Shown: positions 1-6,811, numbered from the stretch's first letter. The stretch is 6,841 nucleotides of DNA from Candidatus Omnitrophota bacterium (GCA_028716065.1 JAQUQN010000059.1:1-6841), one strand, 5' to 3'. Program-made: numbers and translations. The notes: a model not told the origin generated them from the letters alone.

Positions 1-1319
1 AAGAGCATGTAGCTTTCAGAATAGTCCGCCACCTCATCTCCTTTGGAGCCGACGAAGTATGTGGTGGAGAGCCTGTCCGCCGTGGCGGTTGAAGTACCGC
101 GGTAGGATTCACTCTTATTCATGGCTGTAGACATTATCTCAATAGCTGTTAAGTCAGACGCACGTTTATTGTTATAATAAAAGATCGATGTGGTCTTTAC
201 CTCTGTGCCGGCGCCGGTGCCGAATAGCTTGTAGCTTACGGAGGTATCGGCTATCTCTTCCCCGGCAAAACCGATATAACGTGTCTCCGCCATAAGAAGG
301 CCTGCACCTCTTGTCCTTGCCTCTTCTTGTGTGGTGACTTTATATTGCTTTACAAGGTCCAACCCCGTATCAGAATCTACCGCATATTCATAATCGCTTC
401 TCGAATAAAGTACGTTATTCTTGTAAGAGATGATATAGTCGACTTTTTCCTTGCCCCTGAAACCCTGGTATATAATCTCTGATTTCTTTTCCGGCGTAGC
501 ATCTGCTTTAATGGTAAATGTGGCAGATGCGCCTGTATCCAGCACTTCGAAGACAGCACTATCCCACTTATACTCTATCGTATTGGCAAGCCGCGAGTAT
601 CTTCCGGCCAAACTGGAATCCACGGTCCCGTCGCCGTAGTAGAATTTACTGAGAGAAAGTCGTGTTCCGTGGACATATGTTATTGAAAAGTCCGCTTTTT
701 CAAAGCCCTTTCCATAAGTGGCAGTATAATATGTCTCCTGTTTCTTGACACCTGATGCGGGATTGGTATCGGCGCCTTCGTATTGGGTAATCTTATATAA
801 TGCCGCGTCCTTATTATCGGCCGTATAGCTATAGACGCTGGTATATCTGATATCGTCGGCCGTGACGCTTCTGGCGGCGGGGTCTTTTAGGTCGGCATAA
901 GTGACATTGTCCCCTTCGTAGATATATACGGTCTCTATCCTCTCGAATGCCGTATTGAATACGGTCTCCGTCCTTACCTTGGCATCATCGCTAAGTTCGC
1001 CGTCCACGAATGGGCTTCCGTAGAATTGGATTATCCTGGCTACTTTCGTCCTATCGGCGGTATCGTATATATAATAACTCGTGTAGCGTGTGCCGAAGTT
1101 AACTAGTGTCAGGATCACGCTGCCGTCGGCTTCTTTCTTGTAGGTATAGGTTACCGCTTCGGCCGTAGCCGGCGTGGTCCTTGTTATGGTCTTCAGTAAT
1201 GAGGGATCAGCTGTATCATAGCTGTATGTGTTGATGCTGAAAACAGTTCCGGCGGTTGGATCCGTTATTTTAATCTCGGCCAGATTGGTTGAGGGCGTTC
1301 CGTCGGCATTTTTTAGATA
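1..1319 (-). repeat. Protein repeat block C: Thr/Ala/Tyr-rich degenerate units
   Basis: Residues 708-1146 are less charged and richer in Thr, Ala, Ser and Tyr. Clear copies of the shared box occur at 991-998, 1055-1062 and 1129-1136. The last two are followed by similar strands (I-A-D-T-S-V-S-Y and V-A-D-Y-S-E-S-Y). Between 645 and 990 the box is degenerate; partial matches are F-E-R-I-E-T-V-Y at 832-839 and Y-G-K-G-F-E-K at 909-915. The pattern is still running at the window edge, so more units are expected to the left. Confidence 0.65.
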
Positions 1320-3440
1320 TTTAAAATCATACCTTACACCGTCATAAATGAACGTCTTATGCAGATACCCTTCCCCATCCACATATTCGCTGTAATCCGT
1401 CTTTTCAGGCTGGTTTATATACTCTTCTATCTCCCTTGGATCTATGGGGGCATTGTCGCCCAGGTCAAATATTGATATGCCCGCCGCATCCGTGATCCTC
1501 ATGAGTCGTTCGTGGCCGGCCCTGCCCTCGAAGTAACTGGTCGAGGCCTCTTCCCCCTCGCCCCTTGTTCTCTTCAGAGCCTCGCTTTCGAGCAGCGAAA
1601 CGTCATACTCTTTTATGGAAACGAGCCGCTTGCCTTCGTAATTGTATTCTTTACGTTCATATATCTGGCCGTCCTGGTATGAGAAACTCTCCACTATCTT
1701 CTCTTTGCCGCGGCCTCCCCCAAATACGGCTTCTTCCGCGAGGTTCCCGTTCAGATCCGAAGCCAGGAAGTCTATGGTGCCGTCGGCGTTGCGCACGATG
1801 GAGGATTTTCTCCTTTTTTCCGCTTCGGTACCCTCGCCAACGACATCAAGCGTGTAAAGACTCTTGAGGATTCCGTTTTCGTATTCGTAATCCTTCCTTT
1901 CTACGATGGTCTGGTCTTCGTAAACAAAGCTCTGTTCTATACGCTCATGGCCGCCTGCGCCGCTGAAGGTGTCCTCGCCGATAAGGTCTCCATTAAGTTC
2001 TGAATTGGCAAAGTCTATGGTGCCGTCGGCGTTACGTACGATAACCGATTTTTTCTTCTTCTCTTCTTCCGAAGCTATTCCGGAAACATCGAAAGTGTAG
2101 ATATTGGTAAGTTTTCTTCCCTTATGTTCACTGTATTTGGCCTCATATTCCTCGTACTCATAATCCTTGCGCTCTACGATTATACCGTCCTCGTAATAGT
2201 ACGTCTGCTCTATCCGTTCGCCGCCCTTGGCGCCCGAAAACTCCGATACCGTTATAAGCCTCTCTTTATACTTATCCAGAACTGCTTCATCATCGCTCAG
2301 CAGCTCTTGGCGTATCTGGTCCCAATCGTCCTGGTTGCTGAGTTCGGAGATGTCATAGGTACGAACTTCATCCAGGTTCTTTTCGTCTTCGTCATTATTG
2401 TAATCATAGACGCTCATCTCACCGGCTCTGTTCACTCCGTCTTCGCCTATGAAATAATCGTCGAGGACATAAATTACCTTCTCTTCTCCCTTCGCGCCTT
2501 CATAGACCGCCGTCCTCGAAACCCTATCCTCCGTGAGAAGATCCTCCCAACCGTCTTTGGATTTTGAGAAGTCGATGTCAAGGCCTTCGAGGTCATAAGT
2601 TACCACTTCATCCAGGTTTTCGGGATTGCCGTCTTTATTGTAATCATACATGCTAACGCTGGCAGGATTACCCTCTTCGTCATACTCTGATAGCACATAA
2701 TCTATGCGTTCTTCGCCCTTTGAGCCGGTATATATCACCTTCTCCAGTATCCTGTCATCGGTAAGCCCCTCCATGTCGGCTTCCGTGAACGAACCGAAGA
2801 ATTTTTTGCCTTCCTTGTCCTCTATCTCCTGCCCCTTGGATATCCATTTCGACTTATCAAGCCCCCTTATGTCATACGAGGTTATCGATTTTAAGGACCC
2901 ATCGGGGTTATAGTCGTATATATTTATCTTCTCCGGATTTCCCTCCTCGTCATAGTCAGAGAGGGTATATTTCAGGGCCTGGCCACCCTGCTGCCTCTTG
3001 TCGCCACCACCGCCACGCCGTTTTTTAAGGTTCCAGTCCTCCTCTTCGCCTTTCTGGAGTTTCCTGCGTAAGGCATCCTGCATCTGCCACATCATCTCTT
3101 CGCCGGACTGCTTTTGCTTGATTATATCTTCGTGTTTTTCCTGTTGTTCCTGGACATATCCGGGGGCGAATTGCTGGGACTGTTCCTTTTCTTTGCCGGT
3201 AGGAAGAAGTTTATCTGCTGCAGATTTACGCTTATTATAATATAAAAGATCATAGTTGGTTACGTCCTGAGCGTCTTTTTCTATATCAATTTTCTCCTTG
3301 GCGGTGCTTATAGGCATGGGATGAAAAGAAAAAAGATCGCCTGCCCACGCGATGTCATACCACACGAACGTGACGATCATGATAGCCGCGATCACTTTCA
3401 GCAAAAACCTGCGATGTCCACCAGGGTAATAATCTATCAT
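1..3440 (-). CDS. Very large exported repeat protein, N-terminal part (open at left edge)
   Basis: One uninterrupted frame of 1146 codons starts at ATG 3438-3440 and leaves the window without a stop. The start is supported by AGGTGA four bases upstream, an upstream in-frame TAA (3477-3479) and a signal peptide beginning at Met1. That peptide has R10-R11, a hydrophobic core at about 16-32 and a likely signal peptidase site after A31-W-A33. Residues 34-155 are charged, Gln/Glu/Lys-rich and probably helical, ending in a Gly-rich linker (G143-G146). From about 158 the chain is built of diverged Tyr-rich units of 64-91 residues, each marked by [Y/F]-x-G-x-x-G-x-E. Residues 158-700 are acidic and Lys-rich; 708-1146 are rich in Thr, Ala, Ser and Tyr. 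Units such as the one at 175-190 resemble Rhs-type YD repeats, but I see no Rhs core or toxin domain here. A periplasmic, surface or secreted structural role is inferred; the function is unknown. Confidence 0.9.
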   Translation of the reverse strand, partial: MIDYYPGGHRRFLLKVIAAIMIVTFVWYDIAWAGDLFSFHPMPISTAKEKIDIEKDAQDVTNYDLLYYNKRKSAADKLLPTGKEKEQSQQFAPGYVQEQQEKHEDIIKQKQSGEEMMWQMQDALRRKLQKGEEEDWNLKKRRGGGGDKRQQGGQALKYTLSDYDEEGNPEKINIYDYNPDGSLKSITSYDIRGLDKSKWISKGQEIEDKEGKKFFGSFTEADMEGLTDDRILEKVIYTGSKGEERIDYVLSEYDEEGNPASVSMYDYNKDGNPENLDEVVTYDLEGLDIDFSKSKDGWEDLLTEDRVSRTAVYEGAKGEEKVIYVLDDYFIGEDGVNRAGEMSVYDYNNDEDEKNLDEVRTYDISELSNQDDWDQIRQELLSDDEAVLDKYKERLITVSEFSGAKGGERIEQTYYYEDGIIVERKDYEYEEYEAKYSEHKGRKLTNIYTFDVSGIASEEEKKKKSVIVRNADGTIDFANSELNGDLIGEDTFSGAGGHERIEQSFVYEDQTIVERKDYEYENGILKSLYTLDVVGEGTEAEKRRKSSIVRNADGTIDFLASDLNGNLAEEAVFGGGRGKEKIVESFSYQDGQIYERKEYNYEGKRLVSIKEYDVSLLESEALKRTRGEGEEASTSYFEGRAGHERLMRITDAAGISIFDLGDNAPIDPREIEEYINQPEKTDYSEYVDGEGYLHKTFIYDGVRYDFKYLKNADGTPSTNLAEIKITDPTAGTVFSINTYSYDTADPSLLKTITRTTPATAEAVTYTYKKEADGSVILTLVNFGTRYTSYYIYDTADRTKVARIIQFYGSPFVDGELSDDAKVRTETVFNTAFERIETVYIYEGDNVTYADLKDPAARSVTADDIRYTSVYSYTADNKDAALYKITQYEGADTNPASGVKKQETYYTATYGKGFEKADFSITYVHGTRLSLSKFYYGDGTVDSSLAGRYSRLANTIEYKWDSAVFEVLDTGASATFTIKADATPEKKSEIIYQGFRGKEKVDYIISYKNNVLYSRSDYEYAVDSDTGLDLVKQYKVTTQEEARTRGAGLLMAETRYIGFAGEEIADTSVSYKLFGTGAGTEVKTTSIFYYNNKRASDLTAIEIMSTAMNKSESYRGTSTATADRLSTTYFVGSKGDEVADYSESYML
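1768..1790 (-). repeat. 23-base direct repeat, copy 2
   Basis: Exact partner of 2011-2033. It encodes the same N-A-D-G-T-I-D core (residues 551-557) in the second unit of repeat block B. Confidence 0.85.
2011..2033 (-). repeat. 23-base direct repeat, copy 1
   Basis: This stretch is identical to 1768-1790, 243 bases (81 codons) away and in the same reading frame. It encodes N-A-D-G-T-I-D plus part of the next codon in repeat block B. Flanking codons differ at synonymous positions, so the two units are diverged duplicates with one strongly retained core. Confidence 0.85.
2223..2969 (-). repeat. Protein repeat block A: three YDYN-type units
   Basis: Residues 158-406 of the large protein hold three related units. 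Each has a Y-D-Y-N box (residues 175, 265, 345; spacings 90 and 80), then an S/T-Y-D-[I/L] box (188, 281, 361), then a [Y/F]-x-G-[S/A]-K-G-x-E box (237, 313, 401). Units 2 and 3 also share N-L-D-E-V (275-279 and 355-359). At DNA level these two still share short identical stretches of about 14 bases, so they are diverged tandem duplications. In units 2 and 3 the acidic residues fit a D-x-N-x-D calcium-loop pattern. Confidence 0.8.
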
Positions 3441-3484
3441 TTCTTCACCTTTTTTAAAACATTTTCCAAAACTTTTTTAAACAT
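3437..3484 (-). CDS. Possible 15-residue leader ORF overlapping the repeat-protein start
   Basis: An ATG at 3482-3484 opens a 15-codon frame encoding M-F-K-K-V-L-E-N-V-L-K-K-V-K-K. Its TGA (3437-3439) overlaps the ATG of the large gene in an ATGA arrangement, the usual geometry for translational coupling. A weak GGTAGG lies about eight bases upstream. The product would be short, basic and amphipathic. The ORF is short and sits in AT-rich DNA, so chance is a serious alternative and I give it low weight. Confidence 0.2.
   Translation of the reverse strand: MFKKVLENVLKKVKK
3445..3450 (-). promoter_or_regulatory. Ribosome binding site of the large repeat protein
   Basis: The minus strand reads AGGTGA, a direct match to part of the anti-Shine-Dalgarno complement, with four bases (AGAA) before the ATG at 3438-3440. 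It fixes Met1 as the start over the internal Met21, which would cut into the signal peptide. It lies within a possible 15-codon upstream ORF. Confidence 0.75.
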
Positions 3485-3530
3485 TAAATAAACCTACCAA
3501 AAAAAATAACCTATTTTTGCCGCCATATAG

Positions 3531-3580
3531 AATATACCATATATAATATATAGTGTCAAGGTTCAAAAACTAACTTTTTT
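3531..3580 (-). promoter_or_regulatory. Sigma70-type promoter with UP-like element for the large repeat protein
   Basis: On the minus strand, TTGACA (3554-3559) is a perfect -35 box. It is followed by a 17-base spacer (3537-3553) and TATATT (3531-3536), a five-of-six match to the -10 box. An A-tract/T-tract stretch at 3565-3580 just upstream of the -35 box resembles an UP element. Transcription would start near 3523-3525, leaving a leader of about 84 bases. The arrangement predicts strong transcription independent of the pump gene. The surrounding DNA is very AT-rich, which makes chance -10 matches easy, but the exact -35 box and ideal spacing are less likely by chance. Confidence 0.7.
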
Positions 3581-3606
3581 ACATTTTAACAGTACTGATT
3601 TATCCC

Positions 3607-3616
3607 CCACTAGTGG
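3607..3616. other. 10-base perfect palindrome in the spacer
   Basis: CCACTAGTGG is its own reverse complement and lies just downstream of the pump gene stop. It could be an operator-like site or the core of a weak hairpin. It has no following T-run on the minus strand, so it does not make a standard intrinsic terminator. A second, shorter palindrome, CAGTACTG, lies at 3590-3597. Confidence 0.3.
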
Positions 3617-3634
3617 TGACTGGAATCGAAGTTT

Positions 3635-6600
3635 TTAGGACGTCTTTTGTCTTTTTGTAAAAAATTCGTTTATCCTGATACGCATGTCTTCGAATACGAC
3701 GTAAGAGCTTGGAACAACTAAAAGCGTCAGGATGGTCGAACTTATGAGCCCACCCATGACGGTTATGGCCAGTGGGCTCCACAGGTTCGACCCTTCCTGT
3801 GTGCTTATTGCCATGGGTAAGAGCCCCAGGAGTGTCGTTATGGTGGTCATCAGTATGGGCCTCATCCTGTCCCTGGAGGCCATGACGACCGCTTTAAGGA
3901 ATTTCATATCTTGTTTTCGGCGCAGCTGGTTCGTGTGGTCTATCAAAAGAATGGCGTTATTCACGACGATGCCTCCCAGCATCATGAGCCCGACCAGGAC
4001 ACCCATCCCGACGGACTTTCTGGTTATATAGAGTGCTATAACGACCCCTATCAGCGCAAGGGGAACGGATATCATTATTATAAAAGGCTGGTAAAAAGAT
4101 TCGAAGAGCGAGGCAAGGACCAGATAGATCAGGACGACTATGAGCCATATTATAGCTCTGAATTGCCTTTGAGTGGCCATCATGGTCGGATAATTGCCTC
4201 CCAGCCTGTAGAAATAGCCTTCCGGGAACTGCAGGTCGGCCAACGCATTCTTCGTCATCTCGGCCGCCTTGCTCAAGGGGTATTTTCCCACATTGGCGCT
4301 CACCTGTATCATCCTGGATTTATTCTTCCTCCATATCTCGCTTGGCCCCAGCGCGTATTTAAAATCTACCATCTGTTCGAGATATATATTGTCTTCATCT
4401 TTATTGGTTAAGATCAGTTTATGGACGTCTTTGAAAGTCTTTCTGTATTTTTCGTCTATACGGGCTATGGTCTCAACCTCGCTCGACTCGGTGTGAAAAA
4501 GAGTAGCCCTTAAACCTCTCATCTGGGCATGCACCTTGTCCGCCACGTCGGTAACGGCCATGTCAAACAAAGCGGTTTTTATCCTGTCTACTTTTAGGCC
4601 TAGTTCGGGCCTGCCCTCACGCATCCTTATCTTTGTGTCCGTAAAACCCTTCACGGCGCCGAGTCTCGACGCCATGGATATCGCGATCTCTCTCAACGTG
4701 TTGTAATCATAACCAAATAATTCCAATACCATCTCTTTGGTCCCGACTTCCTGCTCTTCTTCAAAGTATACGAACGCCGGTTTTATCTTTTCCACTTTCG
4801 GGCGAAGGCTCTCTATGACTTCCGCCACCGACCTTTTCCTCTTATCCAGCCCTACCAGCTCTACGTAGACTTTGCTGGACCATGGCTCGACTCTCGCCGA
4901 GAACGTCTTGACCTCCGGCACCTCCTTGACCAGTGCCTCTACCCTTCTGACTATATCATTCGTTACATCGAGCTTCGCGCCCGTCGGCATCTCTATGAAT
5001 ATGGTGAATTTATTCTGTTCCGTCGTCCCTAAAAACTCCATGCCCAGCCCTTTAAAAAGGAATAGCGCTATGACAAATGTTATCGCGGCATATTTCAGTA
5101 TGCGATACCTGTTACGGATAAAATAGATTATGCCTTTCCTCTGGAGAACATAAAATATCTTTAAAAATTTTACGGAACCTTCCTTGCCGTACCCTTTCGG
5201 TATATCCTTTACCGAAAATTTCACTCTTGAAGCTAATAGCGGCACTACCGTTATGGATACGAACAAAGATACTATTAATGAAAACGTCACCGTCCACGCC
5301 ACGCCGCCATATAACAGCTTTATCTCCTCTCCGACAAAGACCATTGGTAGAAATACTATTATCGTAGTCAGGGTGGAGGCCCATATCGCCACCCATACCT
5401 CCTCGGCGCCTTCTATCGCCGCGGGTATGCCGCGCAAGCCCGCCTCATTTTTCTTCAATACATTTTCGAAAACCACTATCGAATTATCTACGAGCATGCC
5501 CACGCCAAGCGCCAGGCCGAATAACGTCATGAAATTTACCGATAACTTCATCGCCCACATGAGAGAAAAGGTTATTATGACGGATATGGGAATGGCGGAG
5601 GTGACGATCAGGACCGGCCTCACCTTTCTCATAATGATAGACGCGGCCAGCATGCAGATCAGGACCGCATATAATATTTTGGTGGGTAGAAATAGGACGG
5701 CCGTCAAGAGTACTCCGGTCAAGATGAGGGGTTTTCTACTAAGCTTAACCAGAAAGAACGTGAGGACCAGCATTATAAGGCCGGCGCCTTTAAGAAGCGA
5801 GACCTTAAGGTTCTCTATTGCGTTTTTTATAAAATCTGCCTGGTTGCTCGTTACCACTATCTGTATATCAGATGGGAGCCTCTCCTTTATTTTATCAATC
5901 TCTTTCAATATCATATCCGCGACTTTTATCGTATTGGCCGTCGACTCCTTCTGCATATATATAGAAACTACCGGCTTTACGTTGACTCTCGCGTAGCCGG
6001 TCGGCTCCAGATACGAATCCACCACGCTGGCCACTTCTTTCAGCCTTATCAATGTACCGTCGGGAAGCGTCGAAACCGGGATATTTTTTACATCATCCAC
6101 TGTCTTATAAAGCCCTATGGCCCTTATCAGATATTTCTTATTTTCTTTGTCTATCTCGCCGGACAAGAGATTCAGGTTATTCATCCCTATGGACGATATC
6201 ACTCTCTCGAGCGATATGGAGTACGCCGCCAGTTTCCGCTGGTCCACCTCGACGAGTATCTTCCTCTCCCTGCCTCCGGCTACCTCCACGTCCGCGACAC
6301 CATTAACGCGCCTCAAGCCCTCCTTTATGTTCTCATCTACTATCTTTCTTATCTCTTCGGTCGACCTTTTAGGGCTGGTAACAGCCATTATCACGATGGG
6401 GACATCGGACCTTTTGAACTGGGCTATGATCGGTTTTTCTATCTCCTTGGGCAGCTTATTCTTTACCCTGGCGAATTTCTCCCGCACTTCAAGCGCCGCG
6501 AAATCCATGTTGATACCGGGCTCAAAGCTCAATACGACCGTGGATTCCCCCTCTTTTGAGATAGACAACATCTCCTCGAGATGGCTCACCGTACCTACGG

Positions 6601-6811
6601 CTTCTTCTATGGGCTTCGTCACCAGAGACTCTACCTCAGTAGGAGGGATACCGCCTCTCACCTGTATGATTATGCTTATCTCCCCGAAACTTATGTTAGG
6701 ATAAAGTTCGACGGGCAGTTGCGTGAGGGCCAGAAGGCCTACGAGGATCAATATCGTGTAGACCATCATCATCGTGACGGGTCTTTTGATGGAAAAAGAA
6801 GGCAGACTCAT
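3635..6811 (-). CDS. RND-family efflux transporter permease (AcrB/HAE1-like)
   Basis: A complete 1058-residue inner-membrane permease. Family members use the proton gradient to export drugs, lipophilic compounds or other solutes through a trimeric complex with a periplasmic adaptor and an outer-membrane channel. Visible hallmarks are the N-terminal S-I-K-R-P-V (7-12) leading into TM1, P-V-E-L-Y-P-N-I (33-40), and two large periplasmic loops (about 33-335 and 591-883). TM4 carries V-D-N-S-I-V-V (441-447), TM10 V-N-N-A-I-L-L (950-956), and R-M-R-P-I-L-M-T (982-989) leads into TM11. Aligned by eye with AcrB, D442 matches D407, N443 replaces D408, N951 replaces K940, and R982 and T989 match R971 and T978. 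This Asp-Asn/Asn-Asn form is common among non-proteobacterial relatives. Residues 355-394 look like an extra hydrophobic hairpin between TM2 and TM3. GAGGGG upstream supports the start. The substrate cannot be told from sequence. Confidence 0.95.
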   Translation of the reverse strand: MSLPSFSIKRPVTMMMVYTILILVGLLALTQLPVELYPNISFGEISIIIQVRGGIPPTEVESLVTKPIEEAVGTVSHLEEMLSISKEGESTVVLSFEPGINMDFAALEVREKFARVKNKLPKEIEKPIIAQFKRSDVPIVIMAVTSPKRSTEEIRKIVDENIKEGLRRVNGVADVEVAGGRERKILVEVDQRKLAAYSISLERVISSIGMNNLNLLSGEIDKENKKYLIRAIGLYKTVDDVKNIPVSTLPDGTLIRLKEVASVVDSYLEPTGYARVNVKPVVSIYMQKESTANTIKVADMILKEIDKIKERLPSDIQIVVTSNQADFIKNAIENLKVSLLKGAGLIMLVLTFFLVKLSRKPLILTGVLLTAVLFLPTKILYAVLICMLAASIIMRKVRPVLIVTSAIPISVIITFSLMWAMKLSVNFMTLFGLALGVGMLVDNSIVVFENVLKKNEAGLRGIPAAIEGAEEVWVAIWASTLTTIIVFLPMVFVGEEIKLLYGGVAWTVTFSLIVSLFVSITVVPLLASRVKFSVKDIPKGYGKEGSVKFLKIFYVLQRKGIIYFIRNRYRILKYAAITFVIALFLFKGLGMEFLGTTEQNKFTIFIEMPTGAKLDVTNDIVRRVEALVKEVPEVKTFSARVEPWSSKVYVELVGLDKRKRSVAEVIESLRPKVEKIKPAFVYFEEEQEVGTKEMVLELFGYDYNTLREIAISMASRLGAVKGFTDTKIRMREGRPELGLKVDRIKTALFDMAVTDVADKVHAQMRGLRATLFHTESSEVETIARIDEKYRKTFKDVHKLILTNKDEDNIYLEQMVDFKYALGPSEIWRKNKSRMIQVSANVGKYPLSKAAEMTKNALADLQFPEGYFYRLGGNYPTMMATQRQFRAIIWLIVVLIYLVLASLFESFYQPFIIMISVPLALIGVVIALYITRKSVGMGVLVGLMMLGGIVVNNAILLIDHTNQLRRKQDMKFLKAVVMASRDRMRPILMTTITTLLGLLPMAISTQEGSNLWSPLAITVMGGLISSTILTLLVVPSSYVVFEDMRIRINEFFTKRQKTS
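5630..5749 (-). other. Extra hydrophobic hairpin inserted in the RND permease
   Basis: Residues 355-394 separate what should be adjacent TM2 (about 336-354) and TM3 (about 398-419). The segment holds two hydrophobic stretches (361-375 and 379-394) split by F-L-P-T-K, with basic residues at both ends (K356, R359, K360, and R395, K396). In AcrB the distance from the start of TM2 to the TM4 aspartate is about 70 residues; here it is about 106. The reading frame is intact on both sides. Two added helices would keep the downstream topology unchanged. Confidence 0.6.

Larger units (their letters stand above)
1515..2222 (-). repeat. Protein repeat block B: three ERK-x-Y units
   Basis: Residues 407-642 form three units of 91, 81 and 64 residues. 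Each opens with E-[R/K]-I, then a Tyr/Phe-rich strand and an E-R-K-[D/E]-Y box (423, 514, 595), and ends with the shared [Y/F]-x-G-x-x-G-x-E box. The first two also share V-R-N-A-D-G-T-I-D-F, at 468-477 and 549-558, exactly 81 residues apart. This block follows block A without a gap and uses the same closing motif, so A and B look like sub-families of one repeat. Alternating Tyr/hydrophobic and charged residues suggest beta-hairpins (inference). Confidence 0.8.

Noticed and set aside
2124..2567. Plus-strand 147-codon frame with a strongly hydrophobic product resembling a membrane protein
   Set aside because: It is antisense to repeat units rich in Glu, Asp and Lys codons, whose complements give Leu, Ile, Val and Phe in this frame. 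The minus-strand frame is continuous through it and carries the conserved repeats.
158..3000. Assignment of the large protein to the Rhs/YD-repeat toxin family
   Set aside because: Some Y-D-Y-N-x-D-G stretches look like YD repeats, but the spacing is 64-91 residues rather than about 20, and no Rhs core motif or toxin domain is visible in the part seen.
3502..3518. Hairpin AAAAATA-GGT-TATTTTT followed by further T residues, considered as a terminator or attenuator
   Set aside because: The stem contains only A-T pairs and lies in the leader between promoter and start. It is too weak to call, and AT-rich DNA makes such pairs easily by chance.
3911..4411. Plus-strand 166-codon frame
   Set aside because: Antisense to the C-terminal half of the RND permease, including the conserved TM10 and TM11 region; no recognisable protein features.
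5184..5996. Plus-strand 270-codon open frame
   Set aside because: It lies wholly antisense to the conserved RND permease, has no family-like sequence and no clear ribosome binding site. It is a shadow of the real gene.
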